The translations under genes were made by a program, and so were the position numbers. 64,000 bases of DNA from CAVVNN01 sp963749605 (GTDB taxonomy: Bacteria > Actinomycetota > Thermoleophilia > Solirubrobacterales > 70-9): assembly GCA_963749605.1 (NCBI GenBank), contig CAVVNN010000002.1, positions 558,001 through 622,000 of the forward strand, given 5' to 3'. The notes beneath the pieces were generated by a model. That model searched no databases. It was not told the origin of the DNA and was given only the letters and a program-made list of their open reading frames with translations. The number at the start of each line of letters is the position of its first letter. Positions within the stretch are counted from its first letter, which is position 1. Shown here one piece after another: positions 1 through 8,729 of this stretch.

Positions 1-924
1 GCGCCGATCGCGCTCAACGAGGGGTTGCGCGAGGTGCTGCTCGACGCCAACCGGGAGAAATCGACGATCGGCCGGCTGAAGCACCTGGCCAGGGTCCGCC
101 CCGGCCACATCGTCCCGGCGATCCCCCGCAACGAGGAGCCCCGCACCGGGCTCTCGATGGGCGAGCACTGCGCGATCATGGCCGCGGAGTGGGACATCGG
201 CCGCGCCGAGCAGGACGAGCTGGCGCTCCGCAGCCACCACAGCCTGGCGGCCGCCTACGAGCGCGGCTTCCAGGACGACCTGACCACGCCGTACCTCGGC
301 CTCGAGCGCGACCAGAACCTGCGGCCCGATTCCTCCCCCGAGAAGCTCGCGAAACTGAAGCCAGCCTTCGGCGGGACCGAGGGGACGATGACCGCGGGCA
401 ACTCGACGCCGCTCAGCGACGGCGCCTCGGCGGTGCTGCTGGCCAGCGAGGACTGGGCCAGGGAGCGCGACCTGCCGGTCCTCGCATATTTCGTCGACGG
501 GCAGACCGCCGCGGTCGACCACGTGCACAAGCGCGAAGGGCTGCTGATGGCGCCGGCCTACGCAATGCCGCGGATGCTCGACCGCCTGGGCCTGACGCTG
601 CAGGACTTCGACCTCTACGAGATCCACGAGGCCTTCGCGGCGCAGGTGCTGTGCACGCTGCGCGCCTGGGAAGACGAGACGTTCTGCCGCGAGCGCCTCG
701 GCCGCGACGCGCCGCTGGGGGCGATCGATCGCGATCGCCTCAACGTCAACGGTGGCTCGCTTGCCGCCGGACACCCGTTCGCGGCCACCGGTGGGCGCAT
801 CGTCGCCGGCCTGGCCAAAGCCCTGAACGAACGCGGCTCGGGCCGCGGACTGATCAGCATCTGCGCGGCCGCCGGCCAGGGCGTCGTCGCCGCTCTCGAA
901 AGCGCCGGAGGTGAAACCAAATGA
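1..924 (+). CDS. Acetyl-CoA C-acyltransferase (thiolase), 5' end outside the window
   Basis: This is the C-terminal 307 residues of a thiolase, which joins acyl-CoA and acetyl-CoA or cleaves 3-ketoacyl-CoA. The frame is open from the first base, so the start and the nucleophilic N-terminal cysteine lie outside the window. Visible catalytic elements are EIHEAF (the NEAF-like loop), GGSLAAGHPFAATG (catalytic histidine) and CAAAGQG (second cysteine). The stop overlaps the ATG of the next gene by 4 bp (ATGA), so the two are translationally coupled. The order thiolase, FabG-like, MaoC, acyl-CoA dehydrogenase resembles the mycobacterial fadA2-fabG4-htdX-fadE5 region, so a role in fatty-acid breakdown or remodelling is inferred. 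Confidence 0.9.
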   Translation, partial: APIALNEGLREVLLDANREKSTIGRLKHLARVRPGHIVPAIPRNEEPRTGLSMGEHCAIMAAEWDIGRAEQDELALRSHHSLAAAYERGFQDDLTTPYLGLERDQNLRPDSSPEKLAKLKPAFGGTEGTMTAGNSTPLSDGASAVLLASEDWARERDLPVLAYFVDGQTAAVDHVHKREGLLMAPAYAMPRMLDRLGLTLQDFDLYEIHEAFAAQVLCTLRAWEDETFCRERLGRDAPLGAIDRDRLNVNGGSLAAGHPFAATGGRIVAGLAKALNERGSGRGLISICAAAGQGVVAALESAGGETK

Positions 925-2248
925 GCGACCTCTACTCACAGGTGGTCAACTCGTTCCCGGTCCGGCTCGTGGCCGGGCGCGTGGGACTGCCGCAGCCGAC
1001 GAAGCTCGAGCGCTACGCGCCCGGGTCGGCGGTCGTCTCGGGACCGGTGCTGCTGGGCGGGGCGCCCGGCGGCCGGCTCAGCGAGCAGCTCGAGCGGGTG
1101 CTCGAGGACATCGGCGCGAAGCACGCGAGCGACTCCCCGGAGGAACGCGTTGGAGCGCTCGTCTTCGACGCCACCGGCATCTCCGACTCCACCGAGCTTG
1201 TCGAGCTGCAGCGCTTCTTCCACCCCAACGTGAGGCGCATCGCAGCGCTCCGGCCGCGTCGTCGTGCTCGGCACTCCCCCGGCCGGGCGACCGACCCGCG
1301 AGGCGACGGCCCAGCGGGCGCTGGAGGGCTTCACCCGCTCGCTCGGCAAGGAGGTCGGGCGTGGCATCGACGGTGCAGCTGGTCTACGTCGCAGAGGGCG
1401 CCGAGGCGGAGATCGACTCGACGCTGCGGTTCCTGCTCTCGCCCCGCTCGGCGTACGTATCCGGCCAGGTGATCCGGATCGGCGCAGGGGTCGACAAAAC
1501 GCCGGCGCTGGATTGGAAGCGGCCGCTGGATGGCAAGGTGGCGCTTGTCACCGGCGCCTCGCGGGGCATCGGCGAGGCGATCGCGACCACCCTTCACCGC
1601 GACGGCGCGAAGCTCGTGCTGCTCGACGTGCCAGCGCTTGCCGAGGACCTCGGGCAGGTCGCGGCCAGGCTCGGCGCCGAGACGATCGAGCTCGACATCA
1701 CCGATGACGATGCGCCGGCGAAGATTGCCGAGCGGCTGGTCGACGGCATCGACGTCGTCGTCCACAACGCCGGCGTCACCCGCGACCGGACGCTGGCGAA
1801 GATGCCCGAGGACCGCTGGGCGTCGCTGATGGAGATCAACCTCTCCAGCGAGGAGCGGATCAACGACGAGCTCCTCGCCCGCGGCCTTCTGAACAAGAAC
1901 GGGCGAATCGTCTGCGTCTCCTCGATGAGCGGGATCGCCGGCAATGCGGGCCAGACCAACTACGCCACGTCGAAGGCCGGCGTGATCGGAATGGTCGAAG
2001 CGCTGGCGCCGGAGCTCGCCGAGCGCGGGGCGACGATCAACGCCGTGGCGCCCGGCTTCATCGAGACCCAGATGACGGCCAAAATGCCGATCGCGATCCG
2101 CGAAGCGGGGCGGCGGATGAACAGCATGTCGCAGGGCGGCCTGCCGGTCGACGTCGCCGAGACGATCGCCTGGTTCGCCAGCCCGGCCTCGACCGGCGTC
2201 AACGGCAACGTCGTCAGGGTCTGCGGCCAGAGCCTGCTGGGGGCACTG
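921..2248 (+). CDS. 3-oxoacyl-ACP/CoA reductase (FabG4-like SDR), two frameshifts
   Basis: This is a long two-domain FabG of the FabG4 type, about 440 residues once repaired. It would reduce 3-ketoacyl thioesters with NAD(P)H. The N-terminal flavodoxin-like half starts at ATG 921. It leaves frame near 1245, where GRVVVLG continues in another frame, and again near 1365, where STVQLVYV continues in the third. The C-terminal SDR domain is intact from about 1370: TGASRGIG cofactor loop, HNAG, and catalytic Ser and Tyr-x3-Lys in VSSMSG and NYATSK. It ends at the family-typical GQSLLGA, but no in-frame stop follows, so the frame runs on into the MaoC domain. Both breaks look like single-base indels. 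Confidence 0.8.
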
Positions 2249-3226
2249 ATGGCGACCCGGACGCTCGAGCGCTCCCCCAGCATCCTGCCGCTCTATGCGA
2301 GAGCGGCGGCGCCGATGATCCCGGGGGCCTCCCTGCTGCCCTTCGTCCCCGGCCGCGGCAAGGAGATCCCCGACCTCGACCTGACCCTGCCCGGCGTGCG
2401 TCCGGAGCCGGACGCGGTGGCGGCCTACGCCAAGGTCTGCGGCTTCTCGCTGCGCGACCACCTCCCCCCCACCTATGCGCACGTGCTGGCGTTTCCCCTC
2501 CACATGGCGGTGATGGCCGACGGCAGCTTCCCGTTTGGCGCCGTGGGCCTGGTCCATATCGAGAACCGCATCGTCCAGCACCGTCACATCGGCCTCGACG
2601 AGGAGCTGAAGCTGCACGTCCGCCCCACCAAGCTCGAGCCGCATCCGCGCGGCAGGACCTTCACCCTCCTCACCGAGGCCTGGATCGGCCAGCAGAAGGT
2701 CTGGGAGGAGGTCAGCACGATGCTGCGCCGCGGCGGCGGCGAAGCGGCCGCAGGCAGCGAGCAGAACGCGCATCGCGTTTCGGGGCCATTAGGACCAAAA
2801 GCTGATGCGCGTCGAGGATCGGGCCCAGAGGAGGGGACGGAGGCCGAGCTTGCCGTCAGCGCCGAATGGCGCCTCGGCGGCGACCTGGGGCGGCGCTACG
2901 CCGGCGTGTCCGGCGACCGCAACCCGATCCACATGCATTCGCTGACCGCCAAGCCGTTCGGCTTCCCGGCCGCGATCGCGCACGGGATGTGGACCAAGGC
3001 GCGCTGCCTGGCGGCGCTGGAGAGCCGCCTGCCAGACGCCTTCGCGGTCGATGTCCGCTTCCGCAAACCGATTCTGCTGCCCGGACGGGTCGAGCTCTCG
3101 ACCGCCACGCAGGGCGAGGAGATCCGGTTCGCGGTGCGGGACGCAAAGCGACAGACACCACACCTCGACGGCGCCGTCCGGCCCGTCGAGGCCAAGCAGA
3201 GAAGCGGGAGGAGGAAGGACAAGTGA
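2249..3226 (+). CDS. MaoC-like 3-hydroxyacyl-thioester dehydratase
   Basis: This is an approximately 325-residue protein of the double hot-dog type. The MaoC domain is C-terminal: GDLGRRYAGVSGDRNPIH carries the Asp and His of the hydratase-2 motif, and AIAHGMW follows. It would hydrate or dehydrate enoyl/3-hydroxyacyl thioesters made by the neighbouring reductase. ATG 2249 lies in TGATG, the usual arrangement for a coupled start. However, the TGA is in another frame, so as written the protein is fused in frame to FabG. Either a real fusion exists or one base is wrong just upstream. The gene ends inside the GTG start of the acyl-CoA dehydrogenase (GTGA). Confidence 0.82.
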   Translation: MATRTLERSPSILPLYARAAAPMIPGASLLPFVPGRGKEIPDLDLTLPGVRPEPDAVAAYAKVCGFSLRDHLPPTYAHVLAFPLHMAVMADGSFPFGAVGLVHIENRIVQHRHIGLDEELKLHVRPTKLEPHPRGRTFTLLTEAWIGQQKVWEEVSTMLRRGGGEAAAGSEQNAHRVSGPLGPKADARRGSGPEEGTEAELAVSAEWRLGGDLGRRYAGVSGDRNPIHMHSLTAKPFGFPAAIAHGMWTKARCLAALESRLPDAFAVDVRFRKPILLPGRVELSTATQGEEIRFAVRDAKRQTPHLDGAVRPVEAKQRSGRRKDK

Positions 3227-4554
3227 GCGGCAGCGACAGCGGCATCGCCGAGCGCAGCATGGGGCTCGGACTGCGAGCGCTCAACCGACTGGCGGGCTCC
3301 GACCTGCTCGACCGGCTCCGCATCCGCAAGCAGGTGGAGCGGGCTCTCTTCCGGGGGACCAAGAACGGGTTCCGCTCCGTGAGCGCCGCAGGCCGAACCT
3401 TCAAGGCGGCGCAGAAGCTGACAAGACCGGCCCGCCAGGCGACCGGCAAGCCTCGAAGCCTCTTCGACATCGCGCCCGACGACGAGCAGGAGATGTTCCA
3501 GGAGGCGATGCGCGACTTCGCCGAGCAGAAGGTGCGGCCGGCCGCCAAGGAGGCAGACACGGCCTGCGCGACGCCGGCGGAGCTGCTCGCCCAGGTGAAC
3601 GAGCTCGGCGTCAACATGCTCGGCGTCCCCGAAGAGCTGGGCGGCGTCGTCCAGGAGCAGGCGGCCGTCACCAGCGTGCTGATCGGCGAGGCCCTCGCCC
3701 ACGGCGACATGGGGATCGCCTACGCCGCCCTCGCCCCCGGCGCGGTCGCGACGGCGATCGGCCGCTGGGGGACCGCCGACCAGGAGGCCACCTACCTACC
3801 CTCCTTCACCGGCGAGGACGTCCCAGCGGCGGCGCTGGCGATGCTCGAGCCGAGGCCGCTGTTCGATCCGCTGAAGCTCGATACGAGTGCCCGCCGCGAC
3901 GGCGATGACTGGGTGCTGGACGGCGTCAAGTCGCTCGTCGCCCGAGCCGGCGAGTGTGAGCTGTTCGTCGTCGCCGCCGAGGCCGAGGGGGTCGGCCCGG
4001 CCCTGTTCGTGATCGAGTCGGGAACGAAGGGCCTCTCGATCGAAGCCGAGCCGGCGATGGGCCTACGGTCGGCAACCACAGCCCGGCTGCTGCTGGAGGG
4101 CGTCCGCCTCCCGGCCGGCGCTCTGCTGGGCGAGGGCGACCGCGGCGCCTACCTCGACTGCGTGCAGCGGGCGCGGATCGCCTGGTGCGCGCTGACGGTC
4201 GGCACCGCGCAGGCGGTCCTCGACTACGTCATCCCCTACGTCAACGAGCGCACCGCCTTCGGCGAACCGATCTCCAACCGCCAGGCGGTCGCCTTCACGG
4301 TCTCCGACATCGCGATCGAGTCCGACGGGATGCGGCTCGCCACCTACCGCGCGGCGAGCCGGACCGACCAGGGCAAGAACTTCGCCCGCGAGGCAGCCTT
4401 GGCACGGCGGCTTTGCAGCGCGAAGGGGATGCAGATCGGGTCCGACGGGGTGCAGCTGCTCGGCGGCCACGGCTACGTCAAGGAGCATCCCGTCGAGCGC
4501 TGGTACCGCGACCTCCGTGCAGCGGGCGTGATGGAGGGCGCCCTGCTCGTCTAG
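3223..4554 (+). CDS. Acyl-CoA dehydrogenase (443 aa)
   Basis: This FAD enzyme oxidises acyl-CoA to trans-2-enoyl-CoA. The start is GTG 3223, overlapping the MaoC stop (GTGA), with GGGAGGAGG upstream. The first 70 or so residues are a helical leader before the N-terminal acyl-CoA dehydrogenase domain (about 80-190). The central beta-domain follows (about 195-290), then the C-terminal helical domain with RTAFGEPISNRQAVAF and LLGGHGYVKEHPVERWYRD. A Glu in VMEG, nine residues from the end, is where the catalytic base of the family falls. The nearest textbook relative is FadE5-like by context, and substrate length cannot be read from the sequence. An immediately downstream second dehydrogenase suggests a pair with different chain preference. 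Confidence 0.9.
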   Translation: MSGSDSGIAERSMGLGLRALNRLAGSDLLDRLRIRKQVERALFRGTKNGFRSVSAAGRTFKAAQKLTRPARQATGKPRSLFDIAPDDEQEMFQEAMRDFAEQKVRPAAKEADTACATPAELLAQVNELGVNMLGVPEELGGVVQEQAAVTSVLIGEALAHGDMGIAYAALAPGAVATAIGRWGTADQEATYLPSFTGEDVPAAALAMLEPRPLFDPLKLDTSARRDGDDWVLDGVKSLVARAGECELFVVAAEAEGVGPALFVIESGTKGLSIEAEPAMGLRSATTARLLLEGVRLPAGALLGEGDRGAYLDCVQRARIAWCALTVGTAQAVLDYVIPYVNERTAFGEPISNRQAVAFTVSDIAIESDGMRLATYRAASRTDQGKNFAREAALARRLCSAKGMQIGSDGVQLLGGHGYVKEHPVERWYRDLRAAGVMEGALLV

Positions 4555-4567
4555 AGCGAAGAAGACA

Positions 4568-5782
4568 ATGATCAACCTCGAGATACCGAAGAAGTTCAAG
4601 CCGCTGGTCAGCCAGGCCAACCAGGTCGCGACCGAGGTCTTCCGCCCGATCTCGCGCAAATACGACGAGGCCGAGCACTCCTACCCCAAGGAGCTCGACA
4701 TGCTCGCCTCGCTGATCGACGGGATGAACGAGGGCTCCGACATCGGCGGCGCGGGCGCCGCCGGCGTGCGCCGCAGCTCCGACGGCAATGGCAACGGCGA
4801 GAACCGCAACGGCACCAACCTCTCGACCGTGCTCAGCATCATCGAGCTCTGCTGGGGCGACGTCGGCCTGCTGCTCTCGATGCCGCGCCAGGGCCTCGGC
4901 AACTCGGCGATCGCCTCGGTGGCGACCGAGGAGCAGCTCGCGCACTACGGCGGCAAGTGGGCCGCGATGGCGATCACCGAGCCGGAGGCCGGCTCGGACT
5001 CGGCCTCGATCCGCACCACCGCTGAGCTGGACGGCGACGAGTACGTGCTGAACGGCGAGAAGATCTTCGTCACCTCCGGCGACCGCGCCGAGTTGATCGT
5101 CGTCTGGGCGACGCTCGACCGCTCCAAGGGCCGGGCCGCGATCAAGTCGTTCATCGTCGAGCGCGACAACCCCGGGCTGAAGCTCGACCGGCTGGAGCAC
5201 AAGCTCGGCATCCGCGCCTCCGACACCGCCAACTTCACGCTGCAGGACTGCCGCGTGCCGAAGGATGCGCTGCTGGGCAGCCCCGAGATCGACGTCAAGC
5301 AGGGGTTCGGCGGAGCGATGCAGACGTTCGACAACACCCGGCCGCTGGTCGCCGCGATGGCGGTCGGCGTCGGGCGCGCCTCGCTCGATGAGGCTCGCAG
5401 GTGCCTCACCGAGGCGGGGGTGGAGATCGACTACGCGACGCCGTCCCTCTCCCAGCACGCCGCCGCGGCCCGCTTCGGTGAGATGGAGGCCGACTGGGAG
5501 GCGGCGCGCCTGCTGACCCTGCAGGCCGCCTGGATGGCCGACAACGGCAAGCCGAACTCGCTGCAGGCCTCGATGGCGAAGGCGAAGGCGGGCCGCACCT
5601 GCGTCGACGTGGCGCTCGGCTGCGTGGAGCTGTGCGGGAGCGTCGGCTACGGCGAGCACGAGCTGCTCGAGAAGTGGGCGCGCGACGCGAAGATCCTCGA
5701 CCTCTTCGAGGGCACGCAGCAGATCCAGCTCCTCATCGTCGCCCGCCAGCTGCTCGGCAAGAGCTCCGCCGAACTGAGATAG
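4568..5782 (+). CDS. Acyl-CoA dehydrogenase (404 aa)
   Basis: This is a second flavin acyl-CoA dehydrogenase, 13 bp downstream of the first and in the same operon. It has the signature ITEPEAGSDSAS in the FAD/substrate region, LNGEKIFVTSG, and DLFEGTQQIQ, where the Glu is the expected catalytic base. A Gly/Asn-rich insert near residues 60-80 (DIGGAGAAGVRRSSDGNGNGENRNG) is unusual and looks like a flexible loop. The start is ATG 4568 after GAAGAAG. Sequence divergence from the upstream enzyme indicates a different substrate range, not a recent duplication. It converges on the hxlR-type gene, with 3 bp between the stop codons. Confidence 0.92.
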   Translation: MINLEIPKKFKPLVSQANQVATEVFRPISRKYDEAEHSYPKELDMLASLIDGMNEGSDIGGAGAAGVRRSSDGNGNGENRNGTNLSTVLSIIELCWGDVGLLLSMPRQGLGNSAIASVATEEQLAHYGGKWAAMAITEPEAGSDSASIRTTAELDGDEYVLNGEKIFVTSGDRAELIVVWATLDRSKGRAAIKSFIVERDNPGLKLDRLEHKLGIRASDTANFTLQDCRVPKDALLGSPEIDVKQGFGGAMQTFDNTRPLVAAMAVGVGRASLDEARRCLTEAGVEIDYATPSLSQHAAAARFGEMEADWEAARLLTLQAAWMADNGKPNSLQASMAKAKAGRTCVDVALGCVELCGSVGYGEHELLEKWARDAKILDLFEGTQQIQLLIVARQLLGKSSAELR

Positions 5783-5785
5783 GGC

Positions 5786-6457
5786 TTAGGGAACGGCCAT
5801 GGCGGACCGCGCCAGCGCAGCCTTGCGCAGCCGGTCGGGGAGGACGACCATCGAACGCAGCGCCTCCAACGCCCCCGGGTCGCCCTCCACCTCGGCATCG
5901 CCCGCCGCCGCGTCGCCGGCGACCAGCAGCGCAATCACGTCCCGGGGCGAGCCGGACACGGTCAGGTCGGGGCTGGGCTCCTCGCCCCGCTCGACGGCGA
6001 TCGCGCCGTCCGCGACCCGAAGTCGGAAGGAGTGGCCGTCGCTGCGCAGCTGCACGGTCAGGGAGGCGTCGGTGGGCGGTTGCAGAATGACCCGGAGGGA
6101 GTTCGGCAGCCACGTGGACTCGATACCCGGGACGTCCTCGAGCCGGTAGAAGTTGAGCCCCCAGCGCCCCAGCTCGAGCAGCGGCCGTTCCAGCTCGCGC
6201 CCCAGCTCGGTCAGCTCGTAGGCGACGGCCGAGGCCGGGGGGGCGAGCTCGCGGCGGCGGACGATCCCGTCGGCCTCGAGATCGCGCAACCGCCTGGTCA
6301 GCACGTCGGTGGGAGCGCCGCCCACACCTCGCGCAAGGTCCGAGAAGCGCAACGGGCCGAGCAACAGCTCGCGCACGATCAGCAGCGACCAGCGCTCGCC
6401 GATCCGGTCGAGGGCGCTGGCGACGCTGCAGGCCTGGCCGTAGTTGCGACGCGTCAT
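5786..6457 (-). CDS. HxlR-family regulator with C-terminal SCP2-like domain
   Basis: This 223-residue transcription factor carries a winged helix at residues 5-100. The HxlR signatures are CSVASALDRIGERWSLLIVREL and DLARGVGGAPTDVLTRRLRDLEADGIV. After LTELGRELE the C-terminal part (about 125-220, VQLRSDGHSFRLRVADG..., DLTVSGSPRDVIALLVG-like) resembles an SCP2 sterol-carrier fold, a common partner that may bind a lipid ligand. The start is ATG 6457; the frame stays open upstream, but that stretch is antisense to the transporter. The gene is divergent from the MMPL transporter with 72 bp between. That gap holds an 8-bp inverted repeat, so repression of the transporter and of itself is likely. 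Confidence 0.85.
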   Translation of the reverse strand: MTRRNYGQACSVASALDRIGERWSLLIVRELLLGPLRFSDLARGVGGAPTDVLTRRLRDLEADGIVRRRELAPPASAVAYELTELGRELERPLLELGRWGLNFYRLEDVPGIESTWLPNSLRVILQPPTDASLTVQLRSDGHSFRLRVADGAIAVERGEEPSPDLTVSGSPRDVIALLVAGDAAAGDAEVEGDPGALEALRSMVVLPDRLRKAALARSAMAVP

Positions 6458-6486
6458 AAAGCAGACTCTACCAGCGTTAATTTGAT

Positions 6487-6508
6487 ATTCAAAGTATATG
6501 CTTTGAAT
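6487..6508. promoter_or_regulatory. Palindromic operator between hxlR-type gene and MMPL gene
   Basis: ATTCAAAG (6487-6494) and CTTTGAAT (6501-6508) form a perfect 8-bp inverted repeat around the 6-bp spacer TATATG. It lies in an AT-rich island in otherwise GC-rich DNA. It is 30 bp from the HxlR start and 22 bp from the MMPL start, so one bound dimer could block both promoters. Assignment to the HxlR protein is inferred from position. Confidence 0.6.
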
Positions 6509-6529
6509 TCTGGTACAGTCCTGGCCCCG

Positions 6530-8656
6530 GTGAACCGGATCGCAGACCTCACCTGGAAGCACCCGAAGCGCGTCCTCGCCGCCGTTGCCGCCTTCGCCGT
6601 GCTCGCCGTCGCGGTCGGCCATGACGTCGAGCATCACCTGAAGGCTGCCGGCTTCACGGATTCCACCTCGGAGAGCGAGCGGGCGACGCGCCTGCTCGAC
6701 GGCGCCCTCGGCTACAACCCGAACCCGGCGATCGTGCTGGTGGTCCGCGCCCCCGGCGGCGGCCCGCTCGCCCTGAGCAGCCCGTCGGTGCGCCACGAAG
6801 TCGACCGGCTTGGCCGCGGCATGGCGAAGGTCGAATACGTCGGCAAGGTCGTCAATCCCCTGCATGACCGTCGCGCCGCCGAGCTGATCGCGCGGGACGG
6901 CAAATCGCTGGCAATCGCCGGCTACCTCTCGACCGAAGACATCGAGGACAAGGGAGGCATAGCCGCTGAAGCGGTCGAACCGCTGGTCGCCTCGAGCTCG
7001 CTCGACGTCTCGATGGCCGGCTTCGCGGTCGGCTTCAACGAAACCAACGACCAGACCCGCACCGACCTGACAAAGGCCGAGCTGATCGCCTTCCCGATCC
7101 TCGCGCTGCTGCTGCTGTTCGTCTTCCGCGGCGTCGTCGCCGCGGCGATACCGCTGCTGATCGGCGGCGTCTCGATCGTCGGCACGCTCCTCGTCCTGCA
7201 GATCATGTCGACCTTCGTCGACACCTCGGTCTTCGCGCTCAACATCGCGACCGGGCTCAGCCTCGGCCTGGCGGTCGACTACGCGCTGCTTCTGGTCTCG
7301 CGCTACCGCGAGGAGATAGGGCGCAGGGGTGCGTCGCGAGAGGCGCACCGCCGCACCGTGCAGACGGCGGGCCGCACCGCGCTCTTCTCCGGCCTCACGG
7401 TCGCCGCGGCAATGGCGGCGCTGGTGCTCATGCCGCAGCGCTTCTTGTACTCGATGGCGGTCGCCGGCGCCTCGGTGGCAGTGCTCTCCTCGCTGATCGC
7501 GATCCTCGTCGTGCCCTCGCTGCTGGCGCTGCTCGGAACCCGGATCGACGCGCTCTCGATCCGCCGCGGCCCTGCCGTCTCGGACACCTCCGACGGCTGG
7601 TACCGGCTGGCGCGCGGCGTGATGCGCCGCCCGGTCAGGGTCGCTCTGGCCAGCTCGGCGCTGCTGCTTGCCGCCGCGGCGCCGCTGCTGTGGACGACGC
7701 TCACCGGCCCCAGCGCCGAAGCGGTGCCAACCGGCAAACCCTCATATAAGGCCTACAAGTATCTGGAAGCGCACTACCCGCGCGACGTCACCGAGGCGGT
7801 GACCGTCGCCGTCAGCGGTCCGGCCCAGCCCACCCAGCTCGCCGGCTTCCAACGCCGCATCGAAGCGGTCGGCGACGTGGTGCGAGGGACCCCGTTCGTG
7901 CCCGCCGGCCCCGGCGTCGCCTATGCCAACTTCGCCCTCGCCGAACCGGCTCTCTCGAGCGGCTCGCAGGAGGCAGTGCGCAAGATCCGCGACCTCCCCC
8001 CGCCGGGCGCCGCCACGGCGCTCGTCTCCGGCAACACCGCCGGCTTCATCGACCAGAAGCAAAGCCTGATCGAACACGCGCCGCTGGTTGTGGCGACCAT
8101 CGCCCTCACCACCCTGGTCCTGCTCTTCCTGCTGACCGGCTCGGTACTGCTGCCGGTGAAGACGCTGCTTATGAACTCGCTGACCCTGGGGGCGACGCTC
8201 GGCATCCTCGTCCTCGCCTTCCAGGCCGGCTGGCTCGGCGGGCCGCTCGGCTACCAGGGCCCGGCGGCGATCGAGGTGACCAGCCTGGTCTTCCTCTTCG
8301 CGGTGATCTTCGGCCTCGCCACCGACTACGCGGTGCTGGTGATATCGCGAATCAAAGAGCGGCGCGACCTGGGCGACAGCAACGAGGAGGCGGTCGCGAC
8401 CGGGATCGCCCGCACCGGCCGGGTAATCACCGCGGCGGCGGTGGCGATCGCCATCGTCTTCCTCGCCTTCGGCGTCAGCACCGTCTTCTTCGTCAAGCAG
8501 ATCGCGATCGGGATGGCGGTCGGGGTGATGCTCGACGCGACGGTCGTCCGCGCCCTCCTCGTCCCCTCGCTGATGCGCCTGCTGGGCAAGTGGAACTGGT
8601 GGGCGCCGGCCCCCCTGCGCCGGGTCTATCTCCGCCTCGGCTTTTCAGAGACTTAA
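6530..8656 (+). CDS. MMPL-family transporter (708 aa)
   Basis: This RND-superfamily inner-membrane exporter is a candidate for moving lipids or hydrophobic compounds. It has 12 predicted membrane segments in two halves. Each half has one helix, a large extracytoplasmic loop, then five helices. The paired Asp-Tyr elements expected for proton relay are visible as GLAVDYALLLVSRYREE in the first half and GLATDYAVLVISRIKE in the second. Start GTG 6530 is chosen because membrane-protein character begins right there (NRIADLTWKHPKRVLA) and the palindrome lies just upstream. The longer open frame upstream is antisense to hxlR. Length is normal for short MMPL/YdfJ-type proteins. Confidence 0.92.
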   Translation: MNRIADLTWKHPKRVLAAVAAFAVLAVAVGHDVEHHLKAAGFTDSTSESERATRLLDGALGYNPNPAIVLVVRAPGGGPLALSSPSVRHEVDRLGRGMAKVEYVGKVVNPLHDRRAAELIARDGKSLAIAGYLSTEDIEDKGGIAAEAVEPLVASSSLDVSMAGFAVGFNETNDQTRTDLTKAELIAFPILALLLLFVFRGVVAAAIPLLIGGVSIVGTLLVLQIMSTFVDTSVFALNIATGLSLGLAVDYALLLVSRYREEIGRRGASREAHRRTVQTAGRTALFSGLTVAAAMAALVLMPQRFLYSMAVAGASVAVLSSLIAILVVPSLLALLGTRIDALSIRRGPAVSDTSDGWYRLARGVMRRPVRVALASSALLLAAAAPLLWTTLTGPSAEAVPTGKPSYKAYKYLEAHYPRDVTEAVTVAVSGPAQPTQLAGFQRRIEAVGDVVRGTPFVPAGPGVAYANFALAEPALSSGSQEAVRKIRDLPPPGAATALVSGNTAGFIDQKQSLIEHAPLVVATIALTTLVLLFLLTGSVLLPVKTLLMNSLTLGATLGILVLAFQAGWLGGPLGYQGPAAIEVTSLVFLFAVIFGLATDYAVLVISRIKERRDLGDSNEEAVATGIARTGRVITAAAVAIAIVFLAFGVSTVFFVKQIAIGMAVGVMLDATVVRALLVPSLMRLLGKWNWWAPAPLRRVYLRLGFSET

Positions 8657-8659
8657 GGA

Positions 8660-8699
8660 CCTATCCCAATAGGGGATCGCACCCCTGGGACGGCCCAGG
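8660..8699 (+). terminator. Two small hairpins after the MMPL gene
   Basis: CCTAT-CCCA-ATAGG (8660-8673) is followed by CCTGGG-ACGG-CCCAGG (8684-8699). Both sit within 45 bp of the transporter stop and before the next start. There is no clear T run, so termination is only suggested by position. Confidence 0.35.
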
Positions 8700-8729
8700 A
8701 CACGGCGCGGATGCGGCAGACTGGCGGCC

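Noticed and set aside
1331..2773. 480-residue minus-strand frame opposite fabG/maoC
   Set aside because: Shadow frame with repetitive Arg/Asp/Gly composition and no recognisable domain.
6458..7348. Upstream extension of the HxlR frame
   Set aside because: It is antisense to the MMPL transporter; the helix-turn-helix domain begins at ATG 6457.
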